Assembly: GCA_000328365.1 (NCBI GenBank)
Contig: KB297594.1
Location: forward strand, 213,049-277,048
Direction: 5' to 3'
DNA: 64,000 nucleotides
Origin: Capitella teleta
Lineage: Eukaryota > Annelida > Polychaeta > Capitellidae
In this document: positions 24,950 to 36,679 of the stretch, piece after piece
Layout of the letters: every line of letters starts with the position of its first letter
Numbering within the stretch: the stretch's first letter is position 1
Notes under the pieces: model-generated
Database searches by the model: none
What the model saw: only the letters and a program-made list of their open reading frames with translations
Told to the model about the DNA's origin: nothing
Position numbers and translations under genes: made by a program

Positions 24950-26300
24950 ACGAAGAACATGCAGCATGTTCAGCTTCATCCAAAATCATAACGGTCTTAA
25001 TGTTTACGACAGCTATGGTCATAAAGTCAGGTGCTCAGGAAACATGATATTGTTTATGTCTTCTGCGCATGCTCCCAACCCCGAAAATTCACAACCTGAT
25101 CGCTCTCCGCCAGCGATGTTATTATTTCCAACTTTCTTGTGAATCAAGAAACTTGAACTCTTGTTACACGTCAGATGCATTATGTATTGATAACACATAA
25201 TTTGTACGTATTTTGGCCATCTCGGGTCATACGATTAGACGATCCCCTCTCAATAATGAACTACAATGTCCAGTTACAGCCTGAGCCTGGCAACAATGCC
25301 AGACTGTAACTATAATAATCATAATGATAATCATATATTATCATATCAGTTACACTTGTGAGTAGTGGAATTAGGAGTAATCAATAATAATACTGCTCAT
25401 TGAACAACGCTGAATTTGTATTTTGGGATGAACAACATAACAAAAGGTGAGAAGTAGCGTCGACTACAGTCCACAGAGACAGTGGTTCACAGAAGTACGT
25501 TAATGCAGGGGGCGTAATCACGGTAATGAAACCCATAAGTAACCTATTATCGCTCATACGGCATACCACATCAAGAAAAGAGAGAAAAGGGAACCTTTGA
25601 GCAATCATTGATAAATTGTCTAGATAATTGAAGAAATCTCTAACCATTTCACTTAATAGTTTGAAATAGATGCACGCAATTAATTAGTGGATTAATTATT
25701 AATGTTGTACATTTAATAAAAACAACAAATTTTATTATCCAAATGCTTTGAACATCGAGTCAAATTTTTTATGCGTTATGAAAATTTTAAATTGCGTTAT
25801 GATATCACCCAGAGGTACTTTCCGAAGATTCTCAAGAACATAGGTACACATATACTAGAGAAGCAGCAATGCCTAATAATTTAAACAATGCCACTGACAT
25901 ACTAGAGAGATAGAACATTGTAGCAAATTCCTCTCATGCAACTGTTCTATTATAATTTATTCAATTTAATTACGAATCAACAAATACATGTGGTGGAGGG
26001 CTGTATATAACAATATTTGCTTCCCCTTTACTGGGGCGGAAGCCACCTCTATCTTGCCTCACCCTGGCTACGTCACTGCATGGACAATATATTAATGATA
26101 CCAATATATTATAACAATAAAAATCCAAGCAATTAGCCTTGATCAGCCAGGCACGAATACATTGTACACCAGTATATCCGCAATACACCTGGATCACATA
26201 AACTGGATTGTGTGACAAGAGAACATCAGTTTAAAAAAGCTGAAATCATGGATGACATATCAAGCAAGCAACAACAGAAGGATGAATGATCCCTTTTATA
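24950..26300. other. Spacer upstream of GALNT, downstream of TAF13
   Basis: No exon was recognised. It contains ATCATAACGG at 24985 and the tandem motif pair at 25773-25803. Confidence 0.5.
25773..25803 (-). promoter_or_regulatory. Direct pair of the TCATAACGC motif
   Basis: GCGTTATGAA (25773-25782) and GCGTTATGAT (25794-25803) stand in the same orientation, one core 21 bp after the other (two helical turns). No gene start is close by. Confidence 0.35.
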
Positions 26301-26347
26301 TACGTTTTATTATACAACATTCCAAATATTAAAAACACGACTAGAGT

Positions 26348-26716
26348 TCACTTGCTGACGTACTTCACTTCGTCGAAGGCCTTTCTTGCCTTGCGCAGTT
26401 CTTCATTCATCAAAAGCAATTCTTTCACGCGAGAGTATTTTTTAGGGTCTTTACGAATGAGAAATATGACGTCCTCAACGGAGATGCGACCAGGACGGCC
26501 GACCTGCATGGCTTTCTGGGTCATATCTGTGATGTAATCCACTACCAGATCCTCCAGCAAATCAACCGATTCGGTGAATGGGTTCTGGTCATCGCCAAAA
26601 CCGTACATCATGCAGCGGAGTTCTTTGGAGAACATTTTCTTGCGCTGTTGGTGGTCGACCACCTCCTCCGACTCCTCTTCATCGTAGGTTTCCTTCGCTG
26701 GATCAGCTTCAGCCAT
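26348..26716 (-). CDS. TAF13: TAF13, TFIID subunit
   Basis: A single coding exon of 122 residues. It matches TAF13 almost word for word in the histone fold: KMFSKELRCMMYGFGDDQNP, TESVDLLEDLVVDYITDMT, RISVEDVIFLIRKDPKKYSR and NEELRKARKAFDEVKY. TAF13 pairs with TAF11 in TFIID, in the nucleus, and contacts TBP. The N-terminal 25 residues are acidic and variable, as usual. The ATG at 26716 lies 11 bases after a splice acceptor (TTTTAG), so there is an upstream non-coding exon that I could not place. AATAAA on this strand is at 26311-26306. Confidence 0.97.
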   Translation of the reverse strand: MAEADPAKETYDEEESEEVVDHQQRKKMFSKELRCMMYGFGDDQNPFTESVDLLEDLVVDYITDMTQKAMQVGRPGRISVEDVIFLIRKDPKKYSRVKELLLMNEELRKARKAFDEVKYVSK

Positions 26717-26729
26717 TCTGCTCAAATCT

Positions 26730-27690
26730 AAAAGAACAGAAGTTTCTATTTGGAATTTAGAAATCTTGATAATTATCTGTCCCAGAAGGGATGCTTCTTA
26801 TAATTATGATATAGTCTAGCAGACACACAGTAGGGCTTATCATCTATGATCCAGTCTTGCCAAGGGGCTATCAGCAGCAATTGATATATTTGATACACAG
26901 TATGTACTCTTATAACTCTACTAGTTAATCTCTTCCCTCAATATCCTCAAAAGAAGCTGTCAGAGATGAGTGAGAAATTTGAACAGTCACTCGCATGAAA
27001 TAAACTAAGATTTAAAAATCCAAACTTCTTTGTAATTACTTTACTTAGAACTCAGCTGAGTCAGTATTACTAGTAGTTATAGTATTAATAGTATTACATA
27101 TTTATTAGGAGCATCATTACTCATATAGCCATTAGTGATTTGGTCTGATTAGACTCTATGTGGTAGGCCTATCACATGCAGCATAAATACGCAGCATATG
27201 CATGATATGAGGCATGCTTTTCTTTCAACTTCAACTTGGACCGTGATGTCAGTACCGGAGAAACTTTTGGACCAGAGATGTTTTGCATGAAAAACGCTCC
27301 ACGAGACAATGTCTCGCCCAATTGTCATGTGACAAGAAATTTCTACTTTATATTCCTCGCATGCATAAAAAATTAACAACCAAAACTCGCAAGACTTTAG
27401 TTGAACCTAAAGCAGCTCCATAACTTCCTGGGTCTCGGTTCTGACCTCCTTATCCACTGGATCAGAATGAGGTTTGGACCATGACTTCATGGTCAAGGTT
27501 GAAGTCAAATGAAAAACAAGCCCATGGTCTGCCACACAAAGATCGGGATCAACCATGCCCATTGTTACTGTATTATGATTATCATCAGCATTATCATGTA
27601 TCAGTGGGCACCACAGGGAGTCTTACCAGAAAGCAAGCAGATATGGACCAAACTCAATGCAGTGAATGCTTACTGTATATGTAATAAGAA
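26730..27690. other. TAF13 5' region
   Basis: AT-rich; it should contain the TAF13 promoter and first non-coding exon, but no clear core promoter was seen. A GC-richer stretch lies around 27400-27560. No coding exon was recognised. Confidence 0.45.
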
Positions 27691-27793
27691 TTATATACTG
27701 TCGAGAAGGCTGCGTAGGCATTTCATAAATTATTTAATTCAGGTAACAAGAGCCCACTGCATGACTGTGGCACTGGACTGGTAAGACTCCCTC
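27691..27793 (+). repeat. Dispersed repeat B, copy 1
   Basis: Shares ATACTGTC, AGAAGGCTGC, AGAGCCCACTG and GGTAAGACTCCCT, in that order, with 38994-39073. It directly abuts a 60-bp element here. Family unknown. Confidence 0.55.
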
Positions 27794-27853
27794 TAGCTGA
27801 CATACTACAGCGAGCCCTATGGGTCTACAGACCTCTCCCGAGAATCTGTGCTA
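27794..27853 (+). mobile_element. 60-bp TAGC...GCTA element, copy 2
   Basis: About 95% identical to the copy at 38877-38936. It starts TAGCTGACATACTACAGCGA and ends AGAATCTGTGCTA. It lies between repeat B and the SINE at 27876. The GGTCTACAGACC core is self-complementary. Confidence 0.7.
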
Positions 27854-27875
27854 CTGCTAGACTCTGCCTCAGTGA

Positions 27876-28219
27876 GTGATTGAGTGATGGGGTTTTACGG
27901 CTCCACCCAACCCATTCGGGTGATACGGGCGCCAGAACAGAAGGCCCGGGACCGGGGTTTCCCCCTTCTCTTATCGATAAATCCCAAGGGTTCTTTATCC
28001 TGCATACCACCATAGACAGTAGTACACAGCGCCCGGCCTTGTTACGCAGTTGGGCAGCACTGCAGAGTCACCAAAGAATTACAATTATAACGAATTAAAA
28101 TTATAATTCACAATCATAACGCCCGTGGCCTGATCGGGTCTCGAACCCCGGACCTCGACCCCCACGGTCGGCATTGGATTGTAGTCAGCGGTTTAACCCA
28201 CTGAGCTATCCGGTGCCCC
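27876..28219 (-). mobile_element. tRNA-derived SINE, full length
   Basis: The 344-bp unit is flanked by CTCAGTGA on both sides (27868-27875 and 28220-28227). The head, read on the minus strand from 28219, resembles a tRNA: A box TAGCTCAGTGGGTTAAACC and B box GGTTCGAGACC. The body follows (GTATCACCCGAATGGGTTGG, CGTAAAACCCC), ending in a simple TCACTCAA-type tail. The body contains ATCATAACGC right after the tRNA-like head. This is a SINE promoter, not a functional tRNA gene. Confidence 0.85.
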
Positions 28220-28227
28220 CTCAGTGA

Positions 28228-30352
28228 ATCACTCAAGTCAGTCCCTGTGGACAGTGTGGTGGGCACAACCCTCACATATATTTAGAAACAGTGCAGCGGG
28301 GTACCTGAACAATTGAATATATTTTATGTGATCAAATAAAAGTCAATGGTCATTCAAATCCACCGCTGTGATCAGATATCAACCGAATTTCGTGTTTTTC
28401 GTGGGGTATTCTTCGCTTTCGATCAACCGGAAGTTTACTCCATTACATCCGACTAAAAATACTTTTGAGGGAAATTATCCGCTTCAGCATCACGTTTGTG
28501 TCCTGAAAACGCGATCAATCGCCGAATTTTGCCAAAAATTGGAAATAAATAGGTCTGTAGAAATATCTAAGAGACGCATGGGATATACTATGGCATTGTC
28601 ATGTAGAATATCAGACATTTTCGAGTAAAATAAATGCCTTAACCGATAAACCAGTGCGGCATTCTCAACCTCGTTCAAAAATCATAACGTTAGATGAATT
28701 CCAAGTCATAACGCACTGACTCCTATTCAAGGGCCTTGATCACAGGAACCAGGGAACGTAATCTTTCGTTTTGATTTGACCAGAGAAACGGACATCATGT
28801 GTGAGCAGTCTAATTGGATTTTAGCATATGTGTGTTGGTCTAAATTGGGGTATTATGAGAGGCGTTGGTGTGCTAGACTGCTATCGAAGTGAAAGGGTTA
28901 AAGATTAACCGTATAATATAATGCCCGAGATACCGCCAAATTCACGAAATATACACCCTTAATCATTCTAGCGAAAAATAATAATTACCTGATATCATTT
29001 ACATAGTATGAATGAGTCACGAACACGGCATATTCAGTGGTTCTAATTCTCCCGCCAAATCGGTTTAGTTCACATATTTGCCGCTAGTGGAGCTGCGAAT
29101 GATGTAATAACAACTCGGAATCCTGTGAGGCGGCCCGCGCCAAAATAGGTTGCAATTTTAACGGATTAACACAAACGATTCGGCTTTGTCACCTCGAGTC
29201 GGGAAAATTATGATAAATCATACTGTTTTGTCTTGGTTATAAACACCCTCCTAATAAGACACGCATCCGACCTTTTTCAAACCAGAAATTGATCAATTTA
29301 TGTACACGCCCAGCAGCGCAATACTCTTTATAGCAGCAAGCTCTGTGCTGACATCTCACTTTATCTGTTACAGATATAGTGTCAGCAATCTCAGTTTTGA
29401 ACAAGTTGTTATGCCTCGTTTCAGGAAATATTTATAAAGGCGTGTTATACACAGACAGCTCTCTGCTTGTCTATTTCACGAGTTGAACTCCTTTTCAGAG
29501 CAAGAATTTTTTTTCCCCAACTGCGGGCAAATGCATGAGTGAAGATTATAAGCCCATAAGACGCAATGCACTACATTGTATACTATCAGCAACCATGCTT
29601 TGGAAATGTACAAATTAAGACTTTATGAGGCTGCTTCAAACGATCTCTATAGTTGAACATTATTTAGCAATTAGCAGTAAGAGAACGTATTCCATGTGCA
29701 GCCTTAAATCAGAGCATACACGGCCACGCAAACCATATTATAACAATAATAATAATTATTATAATAATAATAATAAATTTATTTTATAAAGCGTAAAATC
29801 CATAAAAATGCTCTAAATGCTCTTTACATAAGAAACAATGATGACATGGATAAAAATGAAATTAATAAAACAAAAGTGAAACACTTATAAAAAATCCTGA
29901 TAACCTTCCGTAAACAGAAGAGTTTTCAAATGTCTTTTAAAAACAATCTTATAAATTCAATAATGATGAAGGTCTCTTCTTATGAGCTACCTGTTCATGG
30001 CTTTTGTCACTCAATCTCTAATGCTGTAAACAGAATAAAGGTATTAAGCATGGAGTAGGCCTATCATTAATCAAACTGACATGCAGGTTCTTCTGGCTAC
30101 GCAGCCTGTTGTTTTAAGCATTACATATCTATGGGCCATACAAGCCAACATGCTTTCTGCGGGTTTACAAGGGATTTTTGTGGAATGCTCGTCTGCCTTA
30201 GCGCACTGCATGTATAACCAAGACAATACGGTATCTTGAGTTATAGAGTTAATAACTTATCACAAGACGTTTGAATCGAGTTATTCTCACTCAATTAATA
30301 GTCAATATTACCTCATTCCCAGGTATACTTTGCATAGCATTATAATTATTTT
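28228..30352. other. Long spacer before TRMT10A
   Basis: No exon was recognised. It contains motif copies at 28681-28690 and 28705-28714 (15 bp apart, same strand), an E2F-like CTCCCGCCAAAT at about 29049, and an AATAAT microsatellite at about 29743-29776. Confidence 0.5.
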
Positions 30353-30358
30353 GCTTAT

Positions 30359-30368
30359 GCGTTACGAT
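30359..30368 (-). promoter_or_regulatory. Motif variant ATCGTAACGC upstream of TRMT10A
   Basis: GCGTTACGAT lies about 390 bp upstream of the TRMT10A ATG. The identical variant sits 124 bp upstream of C1GALT1 (36800-36809). Confidence 0.35.
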
Positions 30369-30752
30369 TTCTATTCGATCAAGTGTGTGATCAGTGTGTA
30401 ACAGAAGTTACCAGAGATTATGGAAGATTATTAAGAGAGTCAAGGTATCAGTCAGAAGAGCTTCATGTCAGATTTTTGCATTAAGGAAATTTTGTTCTGA
30501 ATTAATGCTAAATCTAAGGATGGGAATAAAGAGTTTGAGAATTGAGACCAATGAATCTGCAAGCCAGAGGTGCTAAATTTGCTGTGAGGAGAAGAGCCTA
30601 CAAACAATGCAGAATGAATGTGTTGCATCTGTGCCTCAATATATATCTGCATATAATACATATAATTATATATCATATATATACCATATATATCTAGGAC
30701 TGGAGGCGCCCCTGATATGATCGGCTTCTTTTATTTGCTTTTGTTTTCAGAG

Positions 30753-31619
30753 ATGGCTGATGTGAAAAATGAACAAAACGGGGATGCAAATCCCGCCCAA
30801 ACATACGATTTCTCATCAGATGATGAACCCATGATAATTAAAAAGATTCGTCTGACGAAATCGCAGAAAAAGCTGAAGAAATATGAAGACATGGTCGCGA
30901 AGAAAAAAGCAACGCGCAAACTGAAGAAAGATCGCAAGAGAGTGCGACTCCTGGAAGAAGGCATCAAGGAAGAAGTGACTCACGTGAATAAAAAAGAAAA
31001 ACTCCGTTTAATGAAAGAGAAGTTGGAAGAGAGCATGAAGACAGGTCAACGCGTGTGCATCGACCTCAGTCTTGAGGGTGTCATGAGCGCCAAGCAGACA
31101 AGCCGCCTCGTCCAGCAACTGGGGCGCTTGTACGGCGCCAATCGTAAAGCTGACAAACCTCTCTGGCTGCATTTCACAAGTCTTGATCCCGGGAGCTACC
31201 TGTATAAGGAATGTGTTCGGAAGAACTGTGGATTTGAGAAGTACATGATCACAATGACGGAGAAGTCGCACGCTGCTGTGTTCCCCACGGAGGAGATTGT
31301 TTATTTGTCGCCTGATTCAGAAACCACACTGGAAGAAATTAGCAAAGATAAAGTTTACGTCATTGGTGGCTTAGTTGACGATTCCGTTGATAAAGATCGG
31401 ACAAAAAATCGAGCGGCTGAAAAGGGCCTGAAAACAGCCAAGTTGCCGATTGAGAAATACATGCGTAAAAGTGGGTCAATTGGAAACTTCAGCAAAGTGC
31501 TGACAGTGAACCAGGTGTTTGACATTCTGCTGGTGTTTTACAACACGCAAGACTGGAGAAAAGCCCTGGAGGCCGGAGTCCCAAAACGCTCAGGATACGT
31601 CCTCAAAGATGATCAATAA
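30753..31619 (+). CDS. TRMT10A: TRMT10A-type tRNA (guanine-9-N1)-methyltransferase
   Basis: One coding exon of 288 residues encodes the SPOUT-class enzyme that methylates N1 of G9 in tRNAs with S-adenosylmethionine. The N-terminus is acidic, then strongly basic and coiled (about residues 25-100; KKLKKYEDMVAKKKATRKLK), as in the family. The catalytic part carries CIDLSLEGVMS, RLYGANRKADKPLWLHFTSL, VYLSPDSE, KVYVIGGLVDDSVDKDRTKN and the SAM-loop segment KVLTVNQVFDILLVF. The ATG is 2 bases after an acceptor (TTTTCAG), so a 5' non-coding exon exists. The AATAAA signal (31615-31620) overlaps the stop codon, so the 3' UTR may be only about 20 nt. A and B paralogues cannot be separated without a tree. 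Confidence 0.95.
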   Translation: MADVKNEQNGDANPAQTYDFSSDDEPMIIKKIRLTKSQKKLKKYEDMVAKKKATRKLKKDRKRVRLLEEGIKEEVTHVNKKEKLRLMKEKLEESMKTGQRVCIDLSLEGVMSAKQTSRLVQQLGRLYGANRKADKPLWLHFTSLDPGSYLYKECVRKNCGFEKYMITMTEKSHAAVFPTEEIVYLSPDSETTLEEISKDKVYVIGGLVDDSVDKDRTKNRAAEKGLKTAKLPIEKYMRKSGSIGNFSKVLTVNQVFDILLVFYNTQDWRKALEAGVPKRSGYVLKDDQ

Positions 31620-31620
31620 A

Positions 31621-32255
31621 AAGGCTCAATTTTTAGTACAGCGCTTTCTTGTGTCCATTCATTTATTACATGTACAATGTCTACAAAAATGTAAATTGTA
31701 TCAAACTGTTTATATTTATTTCATCATATTTAAAGCATGTGATGGTCTAAACGTTTATTTGTGTGAATAATTTAAGATCTGAATACCTTTGCACCATTGT
31801 AAATATACAACAGAGTGATGTTTGTGATAAAGCATCTTTTATCAGTTTGAACTTTGACCTTGGATAATATTGATTCAAAAACTGCTTCGTTTTTTTTTAT
31901 CTGGAAACAGTACATTTACATTCAGTGAGTATTCTTTATTGGTCGCTTACATAATTGAAATTGAATGATTCATACATTTGCAATATAGCATACCTGTATT
32001 ATTAATTTCTTCCTAGAATCGGTTTCATGCTAGTATATCAGCTGTCTTTCATATTCGATGCGAGTGCATACACCTCTATGTTATTATCATACTGATCTTT
32101 CTATTTATAAAGCCCTTACGAAGATATAATATTTATTCTTCTCTATTGTTTGCAGTGACAAGTGTTGTAGAACACGGGTTGCCCTACATACATCATATTT
32201 TCATAGTTCTTATGCATACCTGGTATATCAAATTTTGTGATTATTTCATCAGAAG
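31621..32255. other. TRMT10A-ALDH9 spacer
   Basis: AT-rich, with no recognised coding exon. It must hold the TRMT10A 3' end and the ALDH9 promoter. TTTCATCAG just before 32256 looks like an acceptor from an upstream leader exon. Confidence 0.5.
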
Positions 32256-34122
32256 ATGTTACGAATTGTGAAGAATCGACTGCTGCAGCAGCGAGTGTGT
32301 TCATTGGCCAGGTGCATCAGCAATGCAAGTGCTGCCTTCACCGACCCTTTGCAGTACACGTCCGGCAAGAGGGAGCTACCGTCTGACATTGACTCAACCG
32401 ACACCACTGATGTTTTGGAACCAGCGACCGGTCAGAATAAAATGGTGCTAACTATTTTCTCTGATAGCCTGTGTGTGCATCAGGACGCTTGCTTTGTCGG
32501 ATGAAGAACAGTGGAGTGACTGATGTGAACCGATCGGTGGAAATTGCGAAGCAGTCGTTGGATGGCGAATGGGGACAGATGAGTGGAACAGAGCGAGGCA
32601 AAATTCTACTCAGAGCAGCTCAGATCATCAGGGTTTGTTAACATTTTTATCCTGGAAGAAATTTGTGTTTATATACGAGTACAGGATAACTGTGAAGACA
32701 TATCTAAGGTCGAAGTTCACGACACTGGGAAAGCGATCTGGGAAGCAAGAGCAGATATCGAAGGATGTGCAGACGCGATTGAATACTACGGGGGGGTGGC
32801 CCCAACGATTGCTGGTGAACACTTTGCTCTTCCGCAAGGAAGCTTTGCTTACACCATTAGGGAACCTCTGGGGGTGGTTGGGGGAATTGGGGCGTGGAAT
32901 TACCCCTTCCAGATGGCTGCGTGGAAGTCTGGTCCTGCTCTCGCGTGTGGTAACTCCATGGTGTTTAAGCCGTCACAATTCACGCCATTGACCGCTGTGC
33001 TTCTGGCGGAGGTGTACTCGGAGGCTGGACTGCCTGCTGGGGCGTTCAACGTGATTCAGGGGGGCGCAAGCACTGGATCTTTGCTCAGTCATCATCCGGA
33101 TGTTGCCAAAATGACGTTCACGGGATCCATGGCAACAGGCACCAAAATCATGGAAGCGTGTGCGCAGGTAGGTGACATCAAGACCTCTGACCTTGTTCAC
33201 CGCTCCTTTCAGGGCATCAAGTACATCACATTGGAGCTGGGAGGGAAATCTCCGCTGATCATTTTTGATGACTGTGACATGGAAAATGCGATCAAAGGAA
33301 CGATGATGGCCAACTTCCTCACTCAGGGACAGGTATTAAACGGCCTTCAAGCATTCATGGTTTATCGCTTATTTTTGTGAAGGTCTGTTCAAATGGCACA
33401 AGGGTTTATGTGCAAAGGAGCATTTATGATGAGTTTGTCAGTCGTCTTGTTGAGAGAGTGAACAACATGAAGATCGGGAATCCATTCTCGGAAGATACAC
33501 ACGTAGGCGCCACCATCAGCCGAGAGCAATTTGACATCGTCATGAAGTATATCAAAAACGCCAAATCGCAGGTGAATTCATTCTCGAAAATTCGTCTGCA
33601 GAATAGATCAACAAAATTAAATTTCATGACAGGGTGCTAAATTCGTCTGCGGTGGAGAGCAAGTGACCCCAGATGACCCTGCTCTGGCCAAAGGTCTTTT
33701 CATCTCACCAGCGGTTGTTACTGACGTCACTGACAAGATGCAGATCGCCAGAGAGGAAGTCTTCGGTCCTGTGGCTTGCATCTTTCCTTTTGATACGCAA
33801 CAGGAAGTCATACAGAGAGCGAATAACTCAGAATTCGGTTTGGCTGGCGGGGTTTTCACAAAGTAAGTTCATTTCTTATTGTATTATAAGTGAGTGATTC
33901 TATTCTGAATGCAGAGATTTGAAGCGAGCACATCATGTCGTACAGAAGATCCAATCTGGGAATTTGTATGTTAATAATTACAACATTTATCCGAGTCAAA
34001 TTCCGTTTGGAGGATACAAGAAATCAGGTCTGGGGAGGGAGGGGGGCATCTCCTTCATTGAATATTACACTCAGCAGAAAACCGTTTATGTAGAAATGAA
34101 TGACGTTGATTGTCCTTTCTGA
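32256..34122 (+). CDS. ALDH9A1: ALDH9-type 4-trimethylaminobutyraldehyde dehydrogenase
   Basis: Seven exons join in frame to 517 residues: 32256-32430, 32484-32632, 32685-33167, 33213-33332, 33383-33571, 33633-33862, 33915-34122. ALDH9 oxidises 4-trimethylaminobutyraldehyde and other amino-aldehydes with NAD+ in carnitine synthesis. Visible landmarks: GVVGGIGAWNYPFQMAAWKS, FTGSMATGTKIMEA (NAD site), catalytic Glu in LELGGKSP (~277), catalytic Cys in GQVCSNGTRV (~311), EEVFGPV, and the end PFGGYKKSGLGREGG. The Glu-Cys spacing of 34 is canonical. About 30 extra N-terminal residues (MLRIVKNRLLQQRVCSLARC) are basic and hydroxylated, with no acidic residue, like a mitochondrial presequence; human ALDH9A1 is cytosolic. 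AATAAA at 34125-34130 begins two bases after the stop. Confidence 0.94.
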
Positions 34123-34130
34123 TCAATAAA

Positions 34131-35036
34131 TTCTTCATCATTTTTGTATCTTTTTATCACCAGTTTCTTTTGAAATGCAATTTTGAATTTCAGAAGTAAT
34201 CTCCCCAATGCAAATTGCCTTTGAGAATTAATTTTAATGATGAATTCCCAATAGGTGCCATAGAATTCAAATATCACCTTGTACAAGTATCCCATTAGTT
34301 ATTGTACATTTTTGTATAAATATCAGTAAATTTATTTTCTTATACGTGTTAAGTTATGATAATTGATTAGCGGTGAGTGGCTTCTCACCATGTTGTAATT
34401 AGTTTGATGATCTTTAGGTACTGGCTTAATTTCTTGTTTGTGGAATCTAATTTTCTATGAAATTTCAGCTACAATTGAGCAAGAAGCATTTAGAAAGACA
34501 TTACCTGTAAATGTGCCAGCTCCAAATACTGACGCTCCATGATTTCATAAAATAAATTGCAGAATACAAAAACGGAATGTTTTATTTACGCAAAATTCCT
34601 ACCCAAATGGAAGGAAAAATCATAAATTTCCATCGTTCGTACAAATCAAACGATTTACAAAAACCTCAAAATTGGTGGGAGAACTGATGAGAATTTAATT
34701 AGAGGATTCCAGAGGACGTAACATCAGTAATCATGCATTATATAATCTGCTATCGATAATGCAGCACCGTCTGGCACAATTGACACGAGTGATGCATAGC
34801 ACCCAACACAATGATGATCAAAGGAAAACAAAAAAAATATGCAAATTCCCAGCCAGCGAATTACAACTGCATGAATCAATTGATGTAAGAATTGATGTAA
34901 ACAAATAATACATCTAAATGGCAGCAGCAAAGAGAAGCACCAGATAACAATATAAAATCAAATGAAATTAAAAGAAATTAATGACTTAAAAAAAAGAAGC
35001 ATTGAATGAGGAGATAAATCAACAGGAGACGTGTTT
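34131..35036. other. Convergent spacer between ALDH9 and C1GALT1
   Basis: The 3' ends of two genes face each other here. AT-rich; no coding exon was recognised. Confidence 0.5.
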
Positions 35037-36676
35037 TCAAGGAGCATTATTTTCATATTTTGATTTGTAATTACCCGTTTTCAACGAATGTGACTTTGGC
35101 CTATTAATTTTAAGCATGTTGTCGGACGATTCGAGGTTTACTTTAGCGGTTGGTGACAATCTGGTTGGTTTCGGCGCCTTCTCTAGCACAAACTTCTTCC
35201 GGTGATTCTCATTGGCCGGTGGTGCCTTGGACAATTTGTCTTCGCTGGCTAAGCCTTCAGCTTGGATCTTTTCAAGTACAGAGTTCACATCAGTAATGTC
35301 ATCGGTGCTCTCAGTGTTCGGCAGGATTAATTTTGATGAGACGCCGTAAGGTTTCAAGTGATAAACAAAGTACTCGAGGATGTACATCAGATTTGGAGGC
35401 ACGTAATGGAAACTGATGGCATAGTCACTACAGCAGTCAGGACCCTGCGAAAACGCAAAGGATTAGCATGTGGAAGAAATATCACAAATGTACATGCATA
35501 ATAATGAATAAAAAAATTGAATAACCATGGGGGGAAACCAAAAGTTTTATTGCATAACCACACAGGAACCTTAAACCATACCTCTTTAGTGGGATAGTAG
35601 TTATAATCCCAATACCAGTTGTTTCTTGGCACTAGGCCAGGAATAAGATGATGCTCTGGGATGAAGGGATGGAAGCGTTCCCTGCCAGCGCTGTCTCGTG
35701 AATCTCCCGCAATAACCCCAACGCTCTGCAGACACTGTCCCATCTCCAGATCTTCCGCTCCGCCAGCGTCTATGCGACACTTCCCGGGGGAAGGCATCGC
35801 TTGTTCAACGAAACGTCGCACAGCCTCTCTGCTGAGCACGTAACCAGCGCCTCCACTCATGTATCCCTGGCGTACGTATGGCTTGAATTTGCGCCCAAAG
35901 TGAATTGGTTCTTCCGGGTTGTGATCTTGCAGTAAGAGGCGTAAATTTTCCACAACGACGTAAGTGTCATCGTCTGCTTTGAGGAACCAGTCGGCTTCAT
36001 TCAGATGGTGTTGGTAGATGTATCGGAACGCCTCTTTCGTTTTGGCCCACAGGTTGTCCCGACCTTCGTTGACCTTGAGGCCAATTGTGGGAAGCGAATC
36101 TTCAGCCTGGGAGCTCATGAAGAGGATGATGTTGCAACGCTTGCCCCACGTTGCTTTTACGTGTCGTGCTTTACTTTTTATGTTTGAAGGATTTGTCATA
36201 ATCCAACAGAGGACGCGTACCTCAGCAGCCAAGCGTCTCGCTTCCCTGTCTTCATCTGAAATCAAGAGAAAAATGTCAACAATTCTGAAAAAGTTATAAC
36301 TTATTAAAAACAATACTTATAATACATGAATGATTACTTATGCATAAAATTGGATTAAGATTATTTCAGATCATCAAAATTAAATACGACCCACGTTTCT
36401 TAATAATGGTGAGCAAAGTAGCCACAAACCTTGGTGCTGGTGAGCCTCGACGTCTGTCCATTGCTGCTCGACGTCAGGACCTTCCATTTCATCCATTTCG
36501 CCGTGAGAATGAGGTTCATCCGGAAGAAAAGCGTGAGGCGACGAAGGAACTTTTCTCGCTTCATTCAGAGCAGCAAATTGAGAAGTCGCCAGAAAATAAG
36601 TACACAGAAATCCTAGGACGATTCCTAGGAGGAATGTCAGGATTCCTCGGCGCGTGATTCCTGTTTGCGAGTGCAT
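35037..36676 (-). CDS. C1GALT1: C1GALT1, core 1 beta-1,3-galactosyltransferase
   Basis: Three exons (36676-36430, 36255-35582, 35444-35037) join in frame to 442 residues. The enzyme adds galactose beta-1,3 to GalNAc-Ser/Thr to form core 1 (T antigen) in the Golgi. A type II anchor lies at about residues 11-32 ([18 protein letters not shown]). The GT31 domain shows [24 protein letters not shown], the metal-binding [13 protein letters not shown] (Asp at about 177-179), [20 protein letters not shown] and the conserved double-Cys [15 protein letters not shown], all as in animal C1GALT1. The C-terminal 90 residues are a charged, low-complexity tail longer than in vertebrates. The motif variant GCGTTACGAT lies 124 bp upstream of the ATG. 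Confidence 0.95.
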
Positions 36677-36679
36677 GTC

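Noticed and set aside
28110-28219. tRNA gene
   Set aside because: A and B boxes are present, but the cloverleaf does not close and the sequence continues into a SINE body with target duplications.
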